Source of the DNA: an uncultured Pelagibacteraceae bacterium
GTDB taxonomy: Bacteria > Pseudomonadota > Alphaproteobacteria > Pelagibacterales > Pelagibacteraceae
DNA: 64,000 nucleotides
Direction: 5' to 3'
Assembly: GCA_902589455.1 (NCBI GenBank)
Contig: CACISX010000002.1
Coordinates: forward strand, 62,001-126,000
Shown: in pieces, positions 36,154-45,707 of the stretch
Layout: every line of letters starts with the position of its first letter
Numbering within the stretch: the first letter of the stretch is position 1
Notes under the pieces: generated by a model
Seen by the model: the letters and a program-made list of their open reading frames with translations, nothing else
The model's database searches: none
Told to the model about the DNA's origin: nothing
Program-made: the position numbers and the translations under genes

Positions 36154-37593
36154 TTAATTTCTCCAAAAAGATGGTAAGAATAATACTAATATCGCAAACA
36201 ACTCAAGTCTACCTAAAATCATACCTACAGTTAAAATCCATTTAGAAATATCCGGTAAAGCTGAAAAATCTCCATTAGGCCCAATAATTGGACCTAATCC
36301 TGGACCAACATTTGATATTGAAGTTGCAGCTCCAGAAATAGCAGTAATAAAGTCTAGACCCGTTAAAGACAATAATCCAGTTAAAATAAAAAATATAACA
36401 AAGTAAAAATAAATAAATGAAATTATGGATGAAATAAATTTATCATCTACTGATCCTTGATCATATTTAATTATAAATATTCCCTTAGGATAAATAATTT
36501 TTTTTAATTGATTTAATATAAACAAATATAGAATTTGGATTCTAAATATTTTAACACCACATGTTGTAGATCCTGCACAACCTCCAATAAACATTAGTAC
36601 AAGAAATATAGTTATAGGAAAGCTTCCCCAACCATCAAATTCAGCATTCACATAACCTGTTCCAGTCAATATTGAAATTGTATTAAAAAATACAGATCTT
36701 AAACTAAAGTTTTCGCTATTATTAAATAATAAATAAATTGATAATAAAATAATACTTACAATTATTATTTTAATAAATGTTCTTATTTGAATATCATTTA
36801 AAAATATTTTTTTATTTCCATTAATAAATTTAATGTATGTAATAAATGGAATGCTTCCCAAAATTATAAAAATCATTGATGATATTTCTATAGGAACACT
36901 ATTAAAATATCCGATAGATTGATTATAATTAGAAAATCCACCAGTTGCTATTGTAGTCATAGAATGAGTTAAGCTGTCAAATGTTCCCATTCCAAATATC
37001 CAATATGACAATGCACAAATAGCAGTTAAAACTGAATAAATATAAATTAATCTCAAAGCTATTTCTTTTGATTTAGGAAGAATTTTTTCAGATGAGTCAT
37101 TACTTGAGATTTTAAATAATTGCATACCACCAACATTCATTATAGGCATTAAAGTAATTGCCATTACGATTATACCAATACCACCCAACCATTGAAGTAG
37201 TGCTCTCCATAATAAAATACCTTTAGGTGTATTTTCTAAGTCAGAAATAATTGTAGATCCAGTAGTAGTGATACCAGACATACTTTCAAAAAAAGCATCA
37301 GTAATTGAAAGATCCATAGTCGAAAATATAAATGGTAAAGATCCAAAAATAGCAATACTTAACCAAGACAAAGCAGTTAACAAAAATGCTTGTTGTAAAC
37401 TTAACTTCTTATCGTGGTCTAGATTTGAAAGAAAAAATAAGGATCCAAAAATTATAGTTACGATTGATGCACCAAAAAATGATGAATCTATTTCAGAATA
37501 AATAAATTGAGCTATTATAGGGATGAACATCGAGACCCCTAAGATTATTTGCAAAATTCCTAGTGTAAAAAAAACGGTTTTATAATTAGACAT
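36154..37593 (-). CDS. trkH: Trk-type potassium uptake membrane subunit
   Basis: 479 aa; 'MSGITTTGSTII', 'TTIATGGFSNYNQS', 'GGCAGSTTCGVKIFR' P-loop repeats. Confidence 0.93.
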   Translation of the reverse strand: MSNYKTVFFTLGILQIILGVSMFIPIIAQFIYSEIDSSFFGASIVTIIFGSLFFLSNLDHDKKLSLQQAFLLTALSWLSIAIFGSLPFIFSTMDLSITDAFFESMSGITTTGSTIISDLENTPKGILLWRALLQWLGGIGIIVMAITLMPIMNVGGMQLFKISSNDSSEKILPKSKEIALRLIYIYSVLTAICALSYWIFGMGTFDSLTHSMTTIATGGFSNYNQSIGYFNSVPIEISSMIFIILGSIPFITYIKFINGNKKIFLNDIQIRTFIKIIIVSIILLSIYLLFNNSENFSLRSVFFNTISILTGTGYVNAEFDGWGSFPITIFLVLMFIGGCAGSTTCGVKIFRIQILYLFILNQLKKIIYPKGIFIIKYDQGSVDDKFISSIISFIYFYFVIFFILTGLLSLTGLDFITAISGAATSISNVGPGLGPIIGPNGDFSALPDISKWILTVGMILGRLELFAILVLFLPSFWRN

Positions 37594-37683
37594 TTTGAAA
37601 GAACATTATTTTATGGTAAATAAATTTCAACTCTATAAGAATTAATAAAATCGCTAATTTAGGATTTTATAAAAGATATATTC

Positions 37684-39246
37684 GTGATTAAAAAAGAAAT
37701 TTTAGATAAAACAAGTGCTTGGCCTTTTGTTGAAGCAAAAAAAATGCTTCGAGAGAGAAAATCATTTATTGATAAAAAAGGAAAAATTACCCTTCAAACA
37801 GGATATGGTCCAAGTGGGCTTCCTCATATTGGAACATTTGGTGAAGTTGCTAGAACTTCAATGATGGTTAATGCTTTAAAGCAACTTACAGATTTACCAA
37901 CAGAAATAATTACTTTCTCTGATGATATGGATGGTTTAAGAAAAGTTCCTGATAATGTTCCTAATCAGGAATTACTAAATAAAAATCTACATAAACCATT
38001 AACACAAGTTCCAGATCCATTTGAAAAATTTGCAAGTTTTGGAGAACATAATAATGAAATGTTAAAAGATTTTTTAAATAGTTTTAATTTTAAATACAGT
38101 TTTAAAAGCTCAACATCTTTATACAAAGATGGTTTTTTTAATCCAACTTTAAAAATTATTTTAGAAAATTATGATGGTATAATGAATATTATACTTCCAA
38201 CTTTAGGCAAAGAACGTCAACAAACTTACTGTCCTTTTTTACCTATTTGTCCAGATACAGGTCATGTTCTCGAAATTCCAGTTATAGAAATTGATAAAAA
38301 AAATTCTAAAATAATTTTTGATAATAAAGGTAAAAAATTAGAATCTAGTATTTTGGATGGAAATTGTAAATTGCAATGGAAAGTTGATTGGGCAATGAGA
38401 TGGTATGCTCTAGATATAGATTTTGAAATGTATGGAAAAGACCTTATTGAGAGTGCAATTTTATCAACTAAAATTATAAATTTAATCGGTAAAAAACATC
38501 CATCTGGATTTGCTTATGAATTATTTCTTGATGAAAAGGGTGAAAAAATTTCAAAATCGAAAGGAAATGGTATTACCATCGACCAGTGGTTAAAATATGC
38601 GTCACCTGAAAGTTTATCTTTATACATGTATCAAAATCCAAAAAGAGCTAAAAAACTTTATAAAGAAATAGTGCCAAAAGCTGTAGATGAGTACCTTGAT
38701 AATATTGAAAAATCAAAAAAACAAACAGAACAACAATTGGTAATGAATCCTGTTTGGCATGTTCATAATGGCAATATTCCAAAAGATGAAATGATTATGT
38801 CTTTTTCTATGTTGTTGAATTTAGTTGAAACAAGCAATGCTGATAACAAAGATTTATTATGGAAGTTTGTTAAAAAATATAAATCTAACATTCATGAAAA
38901 AAACTTTCCAATTTTTGATGGACTAGTTGGTTATGCAATTAAGTATTTTAATGATGTTATTAAGGCTCAAAAAAAATATAAAAAACCGTCTAAAAATGAA
39001 AAATTAGCTCTACAAGCTTTGGTTAAAACTTTAGAACAATGTAATGATCAGATGTCTCCTGAGGATATACAAACATTAATTTATTCAACAGGTAAAGAGA
39101 ATGGGTATGTAGAAAACTTAAGAGATTGGTTTAAGTTAATTTATGAAGTGGTGTTTGGAGATGAAAATGGACCAAGAATGGGTTTTTTTATAAGTTTTTT
39201 CGGTGTTAACGAAACAAAAGAATTGATAATTAGTAAATTGAAATAA
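37684..39246 (+). CDS. lysS: lysyl-tRNA synthetase, class I (GTG start)
   Basis: 520 aa; class I signatures 'YGPSGLPHIGTFGEV' (HIGH-like) and 'KISKSKGNG' (KMSKS-like). Confidence 0.93.
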   Translation: MIKKEILDKTSAWPFVEAKKMLRERKSFIDKKGKITLQTGYGPSGLPHIGTFGEVARTSMMVNALKQLTDLPTEIITFSDDMDGLRKVPDNVPNQELLNKNLHKPLTQVPDPFEKFASFGEHNNEMLKDFLNSFNFKYSFKSSTSLYKDGFFNPTLKIILENYDGIMNIILPTLGKERQQTYCPFLPICPDTGHVLEIPVIEIDKKNSKIIFDNKGKKLESSILDGNCKLQWKVDWAMRWYALDIDFEMYGKDLIESAILSTKIINLIGKKHPSGFAYELFLDEKGEKISKSKGNGITIDQWLKYASPESLSLYMYQNPKRAKKLYKEIVPKAVDEYLDNIEKSKKQTEQQLVMNPVWHVHNGNIPKDEMIMSFSMLLNLVETSNADNKDLLWKFVKKYKSNIHEKNFPIFDGLVGYAIKYFNDVIKAQKKYKKPSKNEKLALQALVKTLEQCNDQMSPEDIQTLIYSTGKENGYVENLRDWFKLIYEVVFGDENGPRMGFFISFFGVNETKELIISKLK

Positions 39247-40298
39247 TGTATTCAAATTTAAGATCTTTAATATTTAAAATAGATCCTGAAAGAGCACATT
39301 TTTTAGCAATTCAATCTCTTAAACTAAACTTAGTTTCAAATATATTTGATGAAAACAAAAATGATCCCATTTTAAAAACAAAATTATTTAATCAAGATCT
39401 TGATAATCCTATTGGTATCGCTGCAGGTTTTGATAAGAATGCAGAGGTATATAACCCCTTATTTAAATTAGGTTTTGGATTTGTTGAAGTAGGAACTGTT
39501 ACTCCATTAAAACAATATGGAAATGAAAAACCAAGAGTATTTAGATTGGTAGAAGATCAAGCATTGATTAATAGATTAGGTTTTAATAACCATGGATCAG
39601 ATACAATATTAAACAGAATAAAATCTAATAAAAAACTAGGTGTACTAGGTGTAAATGTAGGTCCAAACAAAGATTCTAATGATAGATTGAATGATTATTT
39701 AATTGGATTAGAAAAATTTTCTGAAGTTGCAGATTATATTACAATTAATATTTCCTCACCAAATACTGAAAATCTTAGAAATTTTCATGAAGAGAATAAA
39801 TTAAAAGAGTTATTGAAATCTGTTTCAGAGAAAAAAAAACAATTAAAAAATAAAATTCCTGTTGCTGTAAAGATTTCACCAGATATAAATGAAAATCAAG
39901 TTGACTTAATTTCAGAAATACTTTTAGAAAATGAAATAAGCGCAATAATAATTTCAAATACTTCCGAAGCTTCTCGGGAAACACTTCAAAATATACAGAG
40001 ACATCAAAAAGGTGGTTTATCTGGCAAACCTATTGAAAAAAAATCAAATCTTTTAATAAGTAAATTCTACAATTTAATTAAAGGTAAAATTAAAATAATT
40101 GGAGTAGGTGGTGTTGACTCTGGTAAAGCAGCTTATGACAAGTTTTTATTAGGAGCAGATTATGTTCAGTTGTATACCGGCATGGTATTTCAAGGACCCA
40201 ATATTGCTGGCATGATTAAAAAAGACCTAAAAGAATTACTAATAAGAGATGGTGTCAAAAATTTCACAGAAATTGTTGGAAATAAAACTGTTTCTTAA
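39246..40298 (+). CDS. pyrD: dihydroorotate dehydrogenase (quinone)
   Basis: 350 aa; '[34 protein letters not shown]', 'KGGLSGKPI'. Confidence 0.95.
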   Translation: MYSNLRSLIFKIDPERAHFLAIQSLKLNLVSNIFDENKNDPILKTKLFNQDLDNPIGIAAGFDKNAEVYNPLFKLGFGFVEVGTVTPLKQYGNEKPRVFRLVEDQALINRLGFNNHGSDTILNRIKSNKKLGVLGVNVGPNKDSNDRLNDYLIGLEKFSEVADYITINISSPNTENLRNFHEENKLKELLKSVSEKKKQLKNKIPVAVKISPDINENQVDLISEILLENEISAIIISNTSEASRETLQNIQRHQKGGLSGKPIEKKSNLLISKFYNLIKGKIKIIGVGGVDSGKAAYDKFLLGADYVQLYTGMVFQGPNIAGMIKKDLKELLIRDGVKNFTEIVGNKTVS

Positions 40299-40309
40299 AT
40301 GTATTAAAC

Positions 40310-40338
40310 TTGACGCCTTCAATATCTCCCCTTATATA
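40310..40338 (+). promoter_or_regulatory. predicted sigma70-type promoter for rpmB
   Basis: TTGACG (40310-40315) - 17 nt - TATATA (40333-40338); rpmB ATG is 12 nt after the -10 box. Confidence 0.65.
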
Positions 40339-40350
40339 GGCACTGTTATT

Positions 40351-40662
40351 ATGTCAAAAAAATGCGAACTTACCGGTAAAATTCCTATGAAAGGTCATAA
40401 TGTTAGTCATGCTAACAACAAGACTAAAAGAAGATTTTTACCTAATCTTAAAAAAGTAAAATTTACAAGTGAGCTTACTGGAAGAAGTTTAAAACTTACT
40501 GTAAGTAATTCAGGTGTAAGGTCAGTTGACAAAAAAGGTAGTTTTGATGAATTTTTAAAAACTGTAAAAAATAAAAATTTATCTCCTAGATTAAAAAAGT
40601 TAAAAAAAGTAGTTTTAATTAAATCCCCTTTTAAAAAGAAACCTGTAGTTAAATCAGCTTAA
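40351..40662 (+). CDS. rpmB: 50S ribosomal protein L28
   Basis: '[33 protein letters not shown]'; start corrected from 40249 to ATG at 40351. Confidence 0.96.
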   Translation: MSKKCELTGKIPMKGHNVSHANNKTKRRFLPNLKKVKFTSELTGRSLKLTVSNSGVRSVDKKGSFDEFLKTVKNKNLSPRLKKLKKVVLIKSPFKKKPVVKSA

Positions 40663-41216
40663 TGAACAAATTATTTATCACCCTGTCTATAATGATGGGG
40701 GTTGTTGTGCTATCTTCTAATTATTTAGTTCAGTTCCCGATAAACTATTTTGGATTAAATGAGATTTTAACTTATGGAGCTTTTAGTTACCCGATAGCTT
40801 TTTTTATAACAGATTTAGCAAATAGGTCGTATGGAAAATTATTAGCAAGACAAATTGTATATTTGGGTTTTTTAATAGGAATTATATTTACATTGTTATT
40901 CTCTACTGATTTTGCAGATTTAATCTCTGTTAGAATTGCAATAGGGTCAGGGGTAGCTTTTATTACTGCTCAATTGTTAGATATTCAAATTTTTGATCGA
41001 TTAAGAAAAAAAGAGTGGTTTGTAGCTCCACTTACTTCATCTTTGATTGGATCAACAGTTGATACATTTTTATTTTTCTCAATAGCATTTTATGCAACAG
41101 GAGTTCCTTGGGTAACTTTATCTCTAGGAGATTTAGCGGTAAAAATTTTAGTTGCTCTAATAATGCTAATACCATTTAGAATGTTATTGAAAATTATTAA
41201 ACCAATTAAAGTTTAA
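40662..41216 (+). CDS. queuosine precursor transporter (YhhQ/VUT family)
   Basis: 184 aa; 'FSYPIAFFITDLANRSYG', 'ALIMLIPFRMLLK'. Confidence 0.85.
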   Translation: MNKLFITLSIMMGVVVLSSNYLVQFPINYFGLNEILTYGAFSYPIAFFITDLANRSYGKLLARQIVYLGFLIGIIFTLLFSTDFADLISVRIAIGSGVAFITAQLLDIQIFDRLRKKEWFVAPLTSSLIGSTVDTFLFFSIAFYATGVPWVTLSLGDLAVKILVALIMLIPFRMLLKIIKPIKV

Positions 41217-42088
41217 TATAAAAATTTATAAGATAAAATTTTATAAGCTAATTTCGCAACAAGAAAATTATAAGAATTAAATCCTTTAATTGGAGATAGT
41301 TCATTAATATCTGCACCAACAATTTTCGAGTTTTTAGCTGCAATTCTTATTATATCTAATGTTTCGTCCCACAAAAGTCCTCCTGGTTCAGGTGTACCAG
41401 TTGCAGGCATAATACTTGAATCTAGTCCATCTACATCGAATGTTAGATAAACAGTTTTGTTTTTAATCAGTTTTCTAAATTTAGACAAATTCCATTTTTT
41501 TTTATCTTTTGCCCAAAAAATATTTATTCTCGAAGAATTCTTTTTTAAGAAAGGGATTTCACTTTCCGAGATGTTTCTTATTCCAAATGAAATTAAAGAA
41601 ACATTTTTATAATCCAGACATCTTCTAATTGCTGAGGCATGTGAAAATTTTTCTCCATTATAGCTTTGACGTAAATCTGCATGGGCATCAAAATGTAACA
41701 GACAAATGTTTTTATATTTTTTAGTAAATGGAACAATACATCCAGGAGTTATTGAATGTTCCCCACCTAAAGTCATTGGGAAAAGTTTTTTATCTAAAAT
41801 CTCTTTGTTAATTTTTGAGATTTTATTCAGGGCTTTTTTAATATTTTTGTCTATTTTAAATGGTTTTAAAGTTTTAATACCTATTTTCTTATAAGGTTCG
41901 CAGTTAAGTTCTTCATCATATAGCTCAACTTGATGAGATGCTTTTATAATTTCTTTAGGTCCATTTCTTGTTCCTCCCCCATAACTGACAGTTTTTTCTA
42001 AACCAAATGGAACAACTACAACTTTTTCTTTAAAGCTAAATTTATTATCAATTCCTAAAAATCCGTTTTTATTTGAGAGATATTTCAA
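41213..42088 (-). CDS. speB: agmatinase / ureohydrolase family protein
   Basis: 'LGGEHSITPG', 'LLHFDAHADLRQSY', 'TFDVDGLDSSIMPATGTPEPGG' binuclear Mn motifs. Confidence 0.9.
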   Translation of the reverse strand: MKYLSNKNGFLGIDNKFSFKEKVVVVPFGLEKTVSYGGGTRNGPKEIIKASHQVELYDEELNCEPYKKIGIKTLKPFKIDKNIKKALNKISKINKEILDKKLFPMTLGGEHSITPGCIVPFTKKYKNICLLHFDAHADLRQSYNGEKFSHASAIRRCLDYKNVSLISFGIRNISESEIPFLKKNSSRINIFWAKDKKKWNLSKFRKLIKNKTVYLTFDVDGLDSSIMPATGTPEPGGLLWDETLDIIRIAAKNSKIVGADINELSPIKGFNSYNFLVAKLAYKILSYKFLY

Positions 42089-42090
42089 TT

Positions 42091-43134
42091 TTATTCAAAA
42101 ATTTTTGTAAAGTTTTTTCTTGCTCTATTTTTCCACTCACCTTTATGATAAGCATCACTGGCAATTAATGGCAAAACACTAGTTGCTTCTGCAAACACCA
42201 TCTGTTCTTTCGTAATATCTACTTTTCCCCATGAACTTGCTTCTTTTAATGTAGAGCTGCTACAAGCACCGTCTCTACTATCAGCAACAGTAATTTGAAC
42301 AGCATATTTATGCATATCAACATCTTTTCCTAATAGTTCAGCGCAAATAACAGTGTCTTGAATAAAGTTTTTAGGCACACCACCACCAATCATAAATAAT
42401 CCAGAACCTTTAGATTTGATTTTAATTTCTGTAAGTTCTCTAAATTCTCTAACCGAGTCTATTGTCACATGTTTTTTTGGATTTTGTTCTTGATGCATAA
42501 CCAGCCCAAATCCTGCACTTGAGTCAGTAAAAGCAGGGCAGAAAATAGGAACATTGTTGTCAAAAGCGGTTTCAATTAAAGAGTCTTTTTTCTTTGAGTT
42601 ATTTTTTAAATACTTTCCCATTTCATAAATGAACTCTCTTGAAGTGTAGCTTCTCGATTCTAAGTTATTTGCGATTTCACATATGATTTTATCACACATT
42701 TGAAGTTCTTCTTCATCTATGTAGGTATCGTAAATTCTATCTATATAGTTGTCCCTCAACTCAGTATCATCTTGAAATTGTGAACCTTGATAATGTTTAA
42801 AACCAAGAGCTTCAAAAAAATCCATATCTACTATTGAGGCACCAGTTGCAACAATTGCATCTACCATATTATATTTAACTAAATCTTTATAAATATTCAT
42901 ACATCCAGCTGCTGAAGTAGAACCAGCTAAAGTAAGAAAAATTGTACAGTCTTTATCTTTTAGCATCTCGTTATAAATATTAGCAGCATTGGCTGTTTCT
43001 CTAGAAACAAAAGACATTTTTTCCATAGAGGATATAATTTTTCTAGAATCGAATGAAGTTATATCGATGTGTTCAACAGGACTTTTTAAAAAATCTCTTT
43101 TACTATTATGACCTGGGTTTTTTTGATCCGACAT
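42091..43134 (-). CDS. deoxyhypusine synthase-like protein (candidate polyamine aminobutyl/aminopropyl transferase)
   Basis: 347 aa DHS family; C-terminal 'SSWGKVD...VFAEATSVLPLIASDAY' retains the catalytic-Lys SWGK context of DHS. Confidence 0.87.
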   Translation of the reverse strand: MSDQKNPGHNSKRDFLKSPVEHIDITSFDSRKIISSMEKMSFVSRETANAANIYNEMLKDKDCTIFLTLAGSTSAAGCMNIYKDLVKYNMVDAIVATGASIVDMDFFEALGFKHYQGSQFQDDTELRDNYIDRIYDTYIDEEELQMCDKIICEIANNLESRSYTSREFIYEMGKYLKNNSKKKDSLIETAFDNNVPIFCPAFTDSSAGFGLVMHQEQNPKKHVTIDSVREFRELTEIKIKSKGSGLFMIGGGVPKNFIQDTVICAELLGKDVDMHKYAVQITVADSRDGACSSSTLKEASSWGKVDITKEQMVFAEATSVLPLIASDAYHKGEWKNRARKNFTKIFE

Positions 43135-44318
43135 TAAGCTACCATGTTAGCTTTGTTAATGTCTTTATCATACATTGTCATTATTGGTTTATCTTCAACT
43201 TCGTAAATTTCATTTGAGTAATAACCATTAAACTGAGTTCTAAATGTTAGCCCATATGCCCCAAGTTGACCAAGTTCAATATAATCATTTTCTTTAATAT
43301 TATTTGGAAGTAAAAAAGGACCCTTCATATAATCCATGCTATCACATGTTGGTCCAAAGAAATCAAAAGCAGTTAATTTTTTTGAAATTATTTTGTTAGA
43401 ATTTTCTTTAATAATTCTAGATGGAAATACAATGTTTGGTGTACCTGCATCAAAAAGAGTACCATAGGTACCATCATTAATATAAAGCTTTTGTTTTTTT
43501 CTTAAATTAACCCTTACAACTGTTGAGCCACTTTCTGCAACTATAGCTCTGCCAGGCTCACAAATGATTTCAGGAAGTTTTTCAAGCTTTAAATTTTCTA
43601 AACTCTTATTTATTTCATTAAAATAACTATCTAATGATTGTGGAATTAAATCAGGATAGATTGTAGGGAAACCTCCACCTACATTAATGTAATCTGGAAT
43701 AATTTTTGTCTTTTTAATTATATTTCCAATTTCACTAATTCCTTTTGAATAAGAAATTGGATGCATACATTGTGAACCAACGTGAAAACTTAAACCAATC
43801 TTTTTAGCATGTTGTTTTACAAGTCTTAACAAACCTATTGCTTCAGAAGTTAACGCACCAAATTTTTTTGATAAATCAATTTCTGCATGTTCATTTGAAA
43901 CAGAAACTCTTACAAATAACTCTAAATCTTTAGCGTTATTTGTACTTTCAATTATTTTAATTAGTTCATCTTTAGTATCTAACGAAAAAGTTTTTACACC
44001 ATAATTAAAATATGCTTCTTTTATACTTTCTCTACTCTTAACAGTATGCATATAAGAGCATTTAGCTGTATTGCTTAAAGTTCTAATATTTTTAATTTCC
44101 TCAATTGATGCAACATCAAATTGTTCGACTCCACTATCGATGATTGTTTTGATTACTTCAGTGTGTGGATTAGTTTTGACTGCATATAAAATTTTACCTG
44201 GAAATTTGTTTAGGAAAAACTTAACAGCAGATTTTATGGAATTCTTTCTTATACAGTAAACTGGTTTTTCAGGTTTCAGCTGATTAACCAATTCTTCAAC
44301 TGATTTAAATTTTTGCAT
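43134..44318 (-). CDS. ornithine (or lysine/ornithine) decarboxylase, fold type III PLP enzyme
   Basis: 'ILYAVKTNP' PLP-Lys, 'SFHVGSQ', 'NVGGGFPT', 'GPTCDSMDYM'; start moved to ATG at 44318, preceded by GGAGG. Confidence 0.9.
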   Translation of the reverse strand: MQKFKSVEELVNQLKPEKPVYCIRKNSIKSAVKFFLNKFPGKILYAVKTNPHTEVIKTIIDSGVEQFDVASIEEIKNIRTLSNTAKCSYMHTVKSRESIKEAYFNYGVKTFSLDTKDELIKIIESTNNAKDLELFVRVSVSNEHAEIDLSKKFGALTSEAIGLLRLVKQHAKKIGLSFHVGSQCMHPISYSKGISEIGNIIKKTKIIPDYINVGGGFPTIYPDLIPQSLDSYFNEINKSLENLKLEKLPEIICEPGRAIVAESGSTVVRVNLRKKQKLYINDGTYGTLFDAGTPNIVFPSRIIKENSNKIISKKLTAFDFFGPTCDSMDYMKGPFLLPNNIKENDYIELGQLGAYGLTFRTQFNGYYSNEIYEVEDKPIMTMYDKDINKANMVA

Positions 44319-44345
44319 TTTAAATGCCTCCAAAAAAAATTTAAT

Positions 44346-44373
44346 AAAAAAAAGTCTTTTTAAAAAAAACTTT
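44346..44373 (-). promoter_or_regulatory. weak terminator-like hairpin in the decarboxylase 5' leader
   Basis: Minus strand: AAAGTTTTTTTTAAAAAGACTTTTTTTT, AAAGU/ACUUU outer stem then U-tract, about 30 nt before the start codon. Confidence 0.3.
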
Positions 44374-44485
44374 AATATTTTTTGGCATATAAAGTAAACA
44401 GCACTAAAGTAAAGCAAATAATTTAGGCCAGAAATGCGTAAAATTCTTATATTGAAATATTTTACAAGGACCCCATATAAGGGCT

Positions 44486-45049
44486 ATGAAAGAAGAACCA
44501 AAACTACAGAATCTCAGTAATTTTGAGAATAAGTCATTATTGATCGTGGATGACGACAATCCGTTTCGTGAGCGTTTAGCGAGAGCTATGGAAAAAAAGG
44601 GGTTTGAAGTTTTTCAAGCTGAGAGTGTGCAAAAGGGAGTTGAATCTGTAAAAACTAAAAAACCTGGTTTCGCTGTTGTAGATTTAAGACTTACAGATGG
44701 TAATGGACTTGAGGTTGTAAAAGAAATTCAATCTACAAATAGTGATAGTAGAATTATTATGTTAACTGGTTACGGAAATATTCCAACCGCAGTAGCCGCA
44801 ATCAAAGAAGGTGCTATTGATTATTTAGCTAAACCTGCTGACGCGGAAGATGTTGAGAAAGCGTTATTAGCAGATCCCGCAAAAAAAGCAGCTCCACCAG
44901 AAAACCCAATGTCTGCTGACAGAGTTAAGTGGGAACATATACATAGAGTTTTCGAGCTATGTAATAGAAATGTTTCAGAAACAGCGAGAAGACTTAAAAT
45001 GCACAGAAGAACTCTTCAAAGAATTCTTTCTAAGAGATCGCCTAGATAA
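44486..45049 (+). CDS. regA: RegA/ActR/PrrA-type response regulator
   Basis: 187 aa; receiver 'LIVDDDNPFRERLARAMEKKGFEV', Fis-type HTH 'CNRNVSETARRLKMHRRTLQRILSKRSPR'. Confidence 0.93.
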   Translation: MKEEPKLQNLSNFENKSLLIVDDDNPFRERLARAMEKKGFEVFQAESVQKGVESVKTKKPGFAVVDLRLTDGNGLEVVKEIQSTNSDSRIIMLTGYGNIPTAVAAIKEGAIDYLAKPADAEDVEKALLADPAKKAAPPENPMSADRVKWEHIHRVFELCNRNVSETARRLKMHRRTLQRILSKRSPR

Positions 45050-45593
45050 ATTTTTTAATTTTAACTATTTGCTTAGTCAAAAGAGCTAAGAGCATAATTT
45101 TAAAAATTTCAGCTAATAAGAATGGTTTTGCACCTAAAGCAAAAATTGGCTTATCCCATCCAATTAACGTTCCAAGCCAAAGTAGACCTAAAATATAAAT
45201 TGTTGAAGTTGCGATAATTAATTTAAATAAAACAATAAAAAGATTATCATCAACCTTTATTTTGGAAGCTAAGTAACAAGCACTTAAAAAACCAATTAAG
45301 TAACCCATAGTTGGTCCTGTGAAGTAAACTAATCCAATACCTTTTTCAGGAGAATTTGAAAATACAGGAAGTCCTGCAATTCCTTCAATTAAATAAAGTC
45401 CAATTGTAGCAAGTGCAATTTTATGCCCTAAACTTATTCCTAAAAATAATACAACAAAAGTTTGCATAGTCATAGGAACTGGGTAAAAAGGAATTTTGAT
45501 TTTTGCTGATATGGTTAGTGCTATTGATCCAAGAACAACAACAACCAGAGATTTAATTATTTTAGTTTGTGTGAGATTTTTAGTTAATTCCAT
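45042..45593 (-). CDS. bioY: biotin transporter BioY
   Basis: 183 aa; 'AKIKIPFYPVPMTMQTFVVLFLGISLG', 'GPTMGYLIGFL'. Confidence 0.93.
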   Translation of the reverse strand: MELTKNLTQTKIIKSLVVVVLGSIALTISAKIKIPFYPVPMTMQTFVVLFLGISLGHKIALATIGLYLIEGIAGLPVFSNSPEKGIGLVYFTGPTMGYLIGFLSACYLASKIKVDDNLFIVLFKLIIATSTIYILGLLWLGTLIGWDKPIFALGAKPFLLAEIFKIMLLALLTKQIVKIKKFI

Positions 45594-45707
45594 TATTAAA
45601 TAATACTCAAAATATAAAAAATAATCTACTTATAATTGTTATAATAATTGAAAGTAAATTTTTTTATATACAGAATATGTTAGCATTGTAATATTTAATT
45701 ATATTTC

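Noticed and set aside
40249-40350. N-terminal extension of the rpmB ORF overlapping pyrD
   Set aside because: L28 proteins begin at [10 protein letters not shown]; a promoter lies inside the extension.
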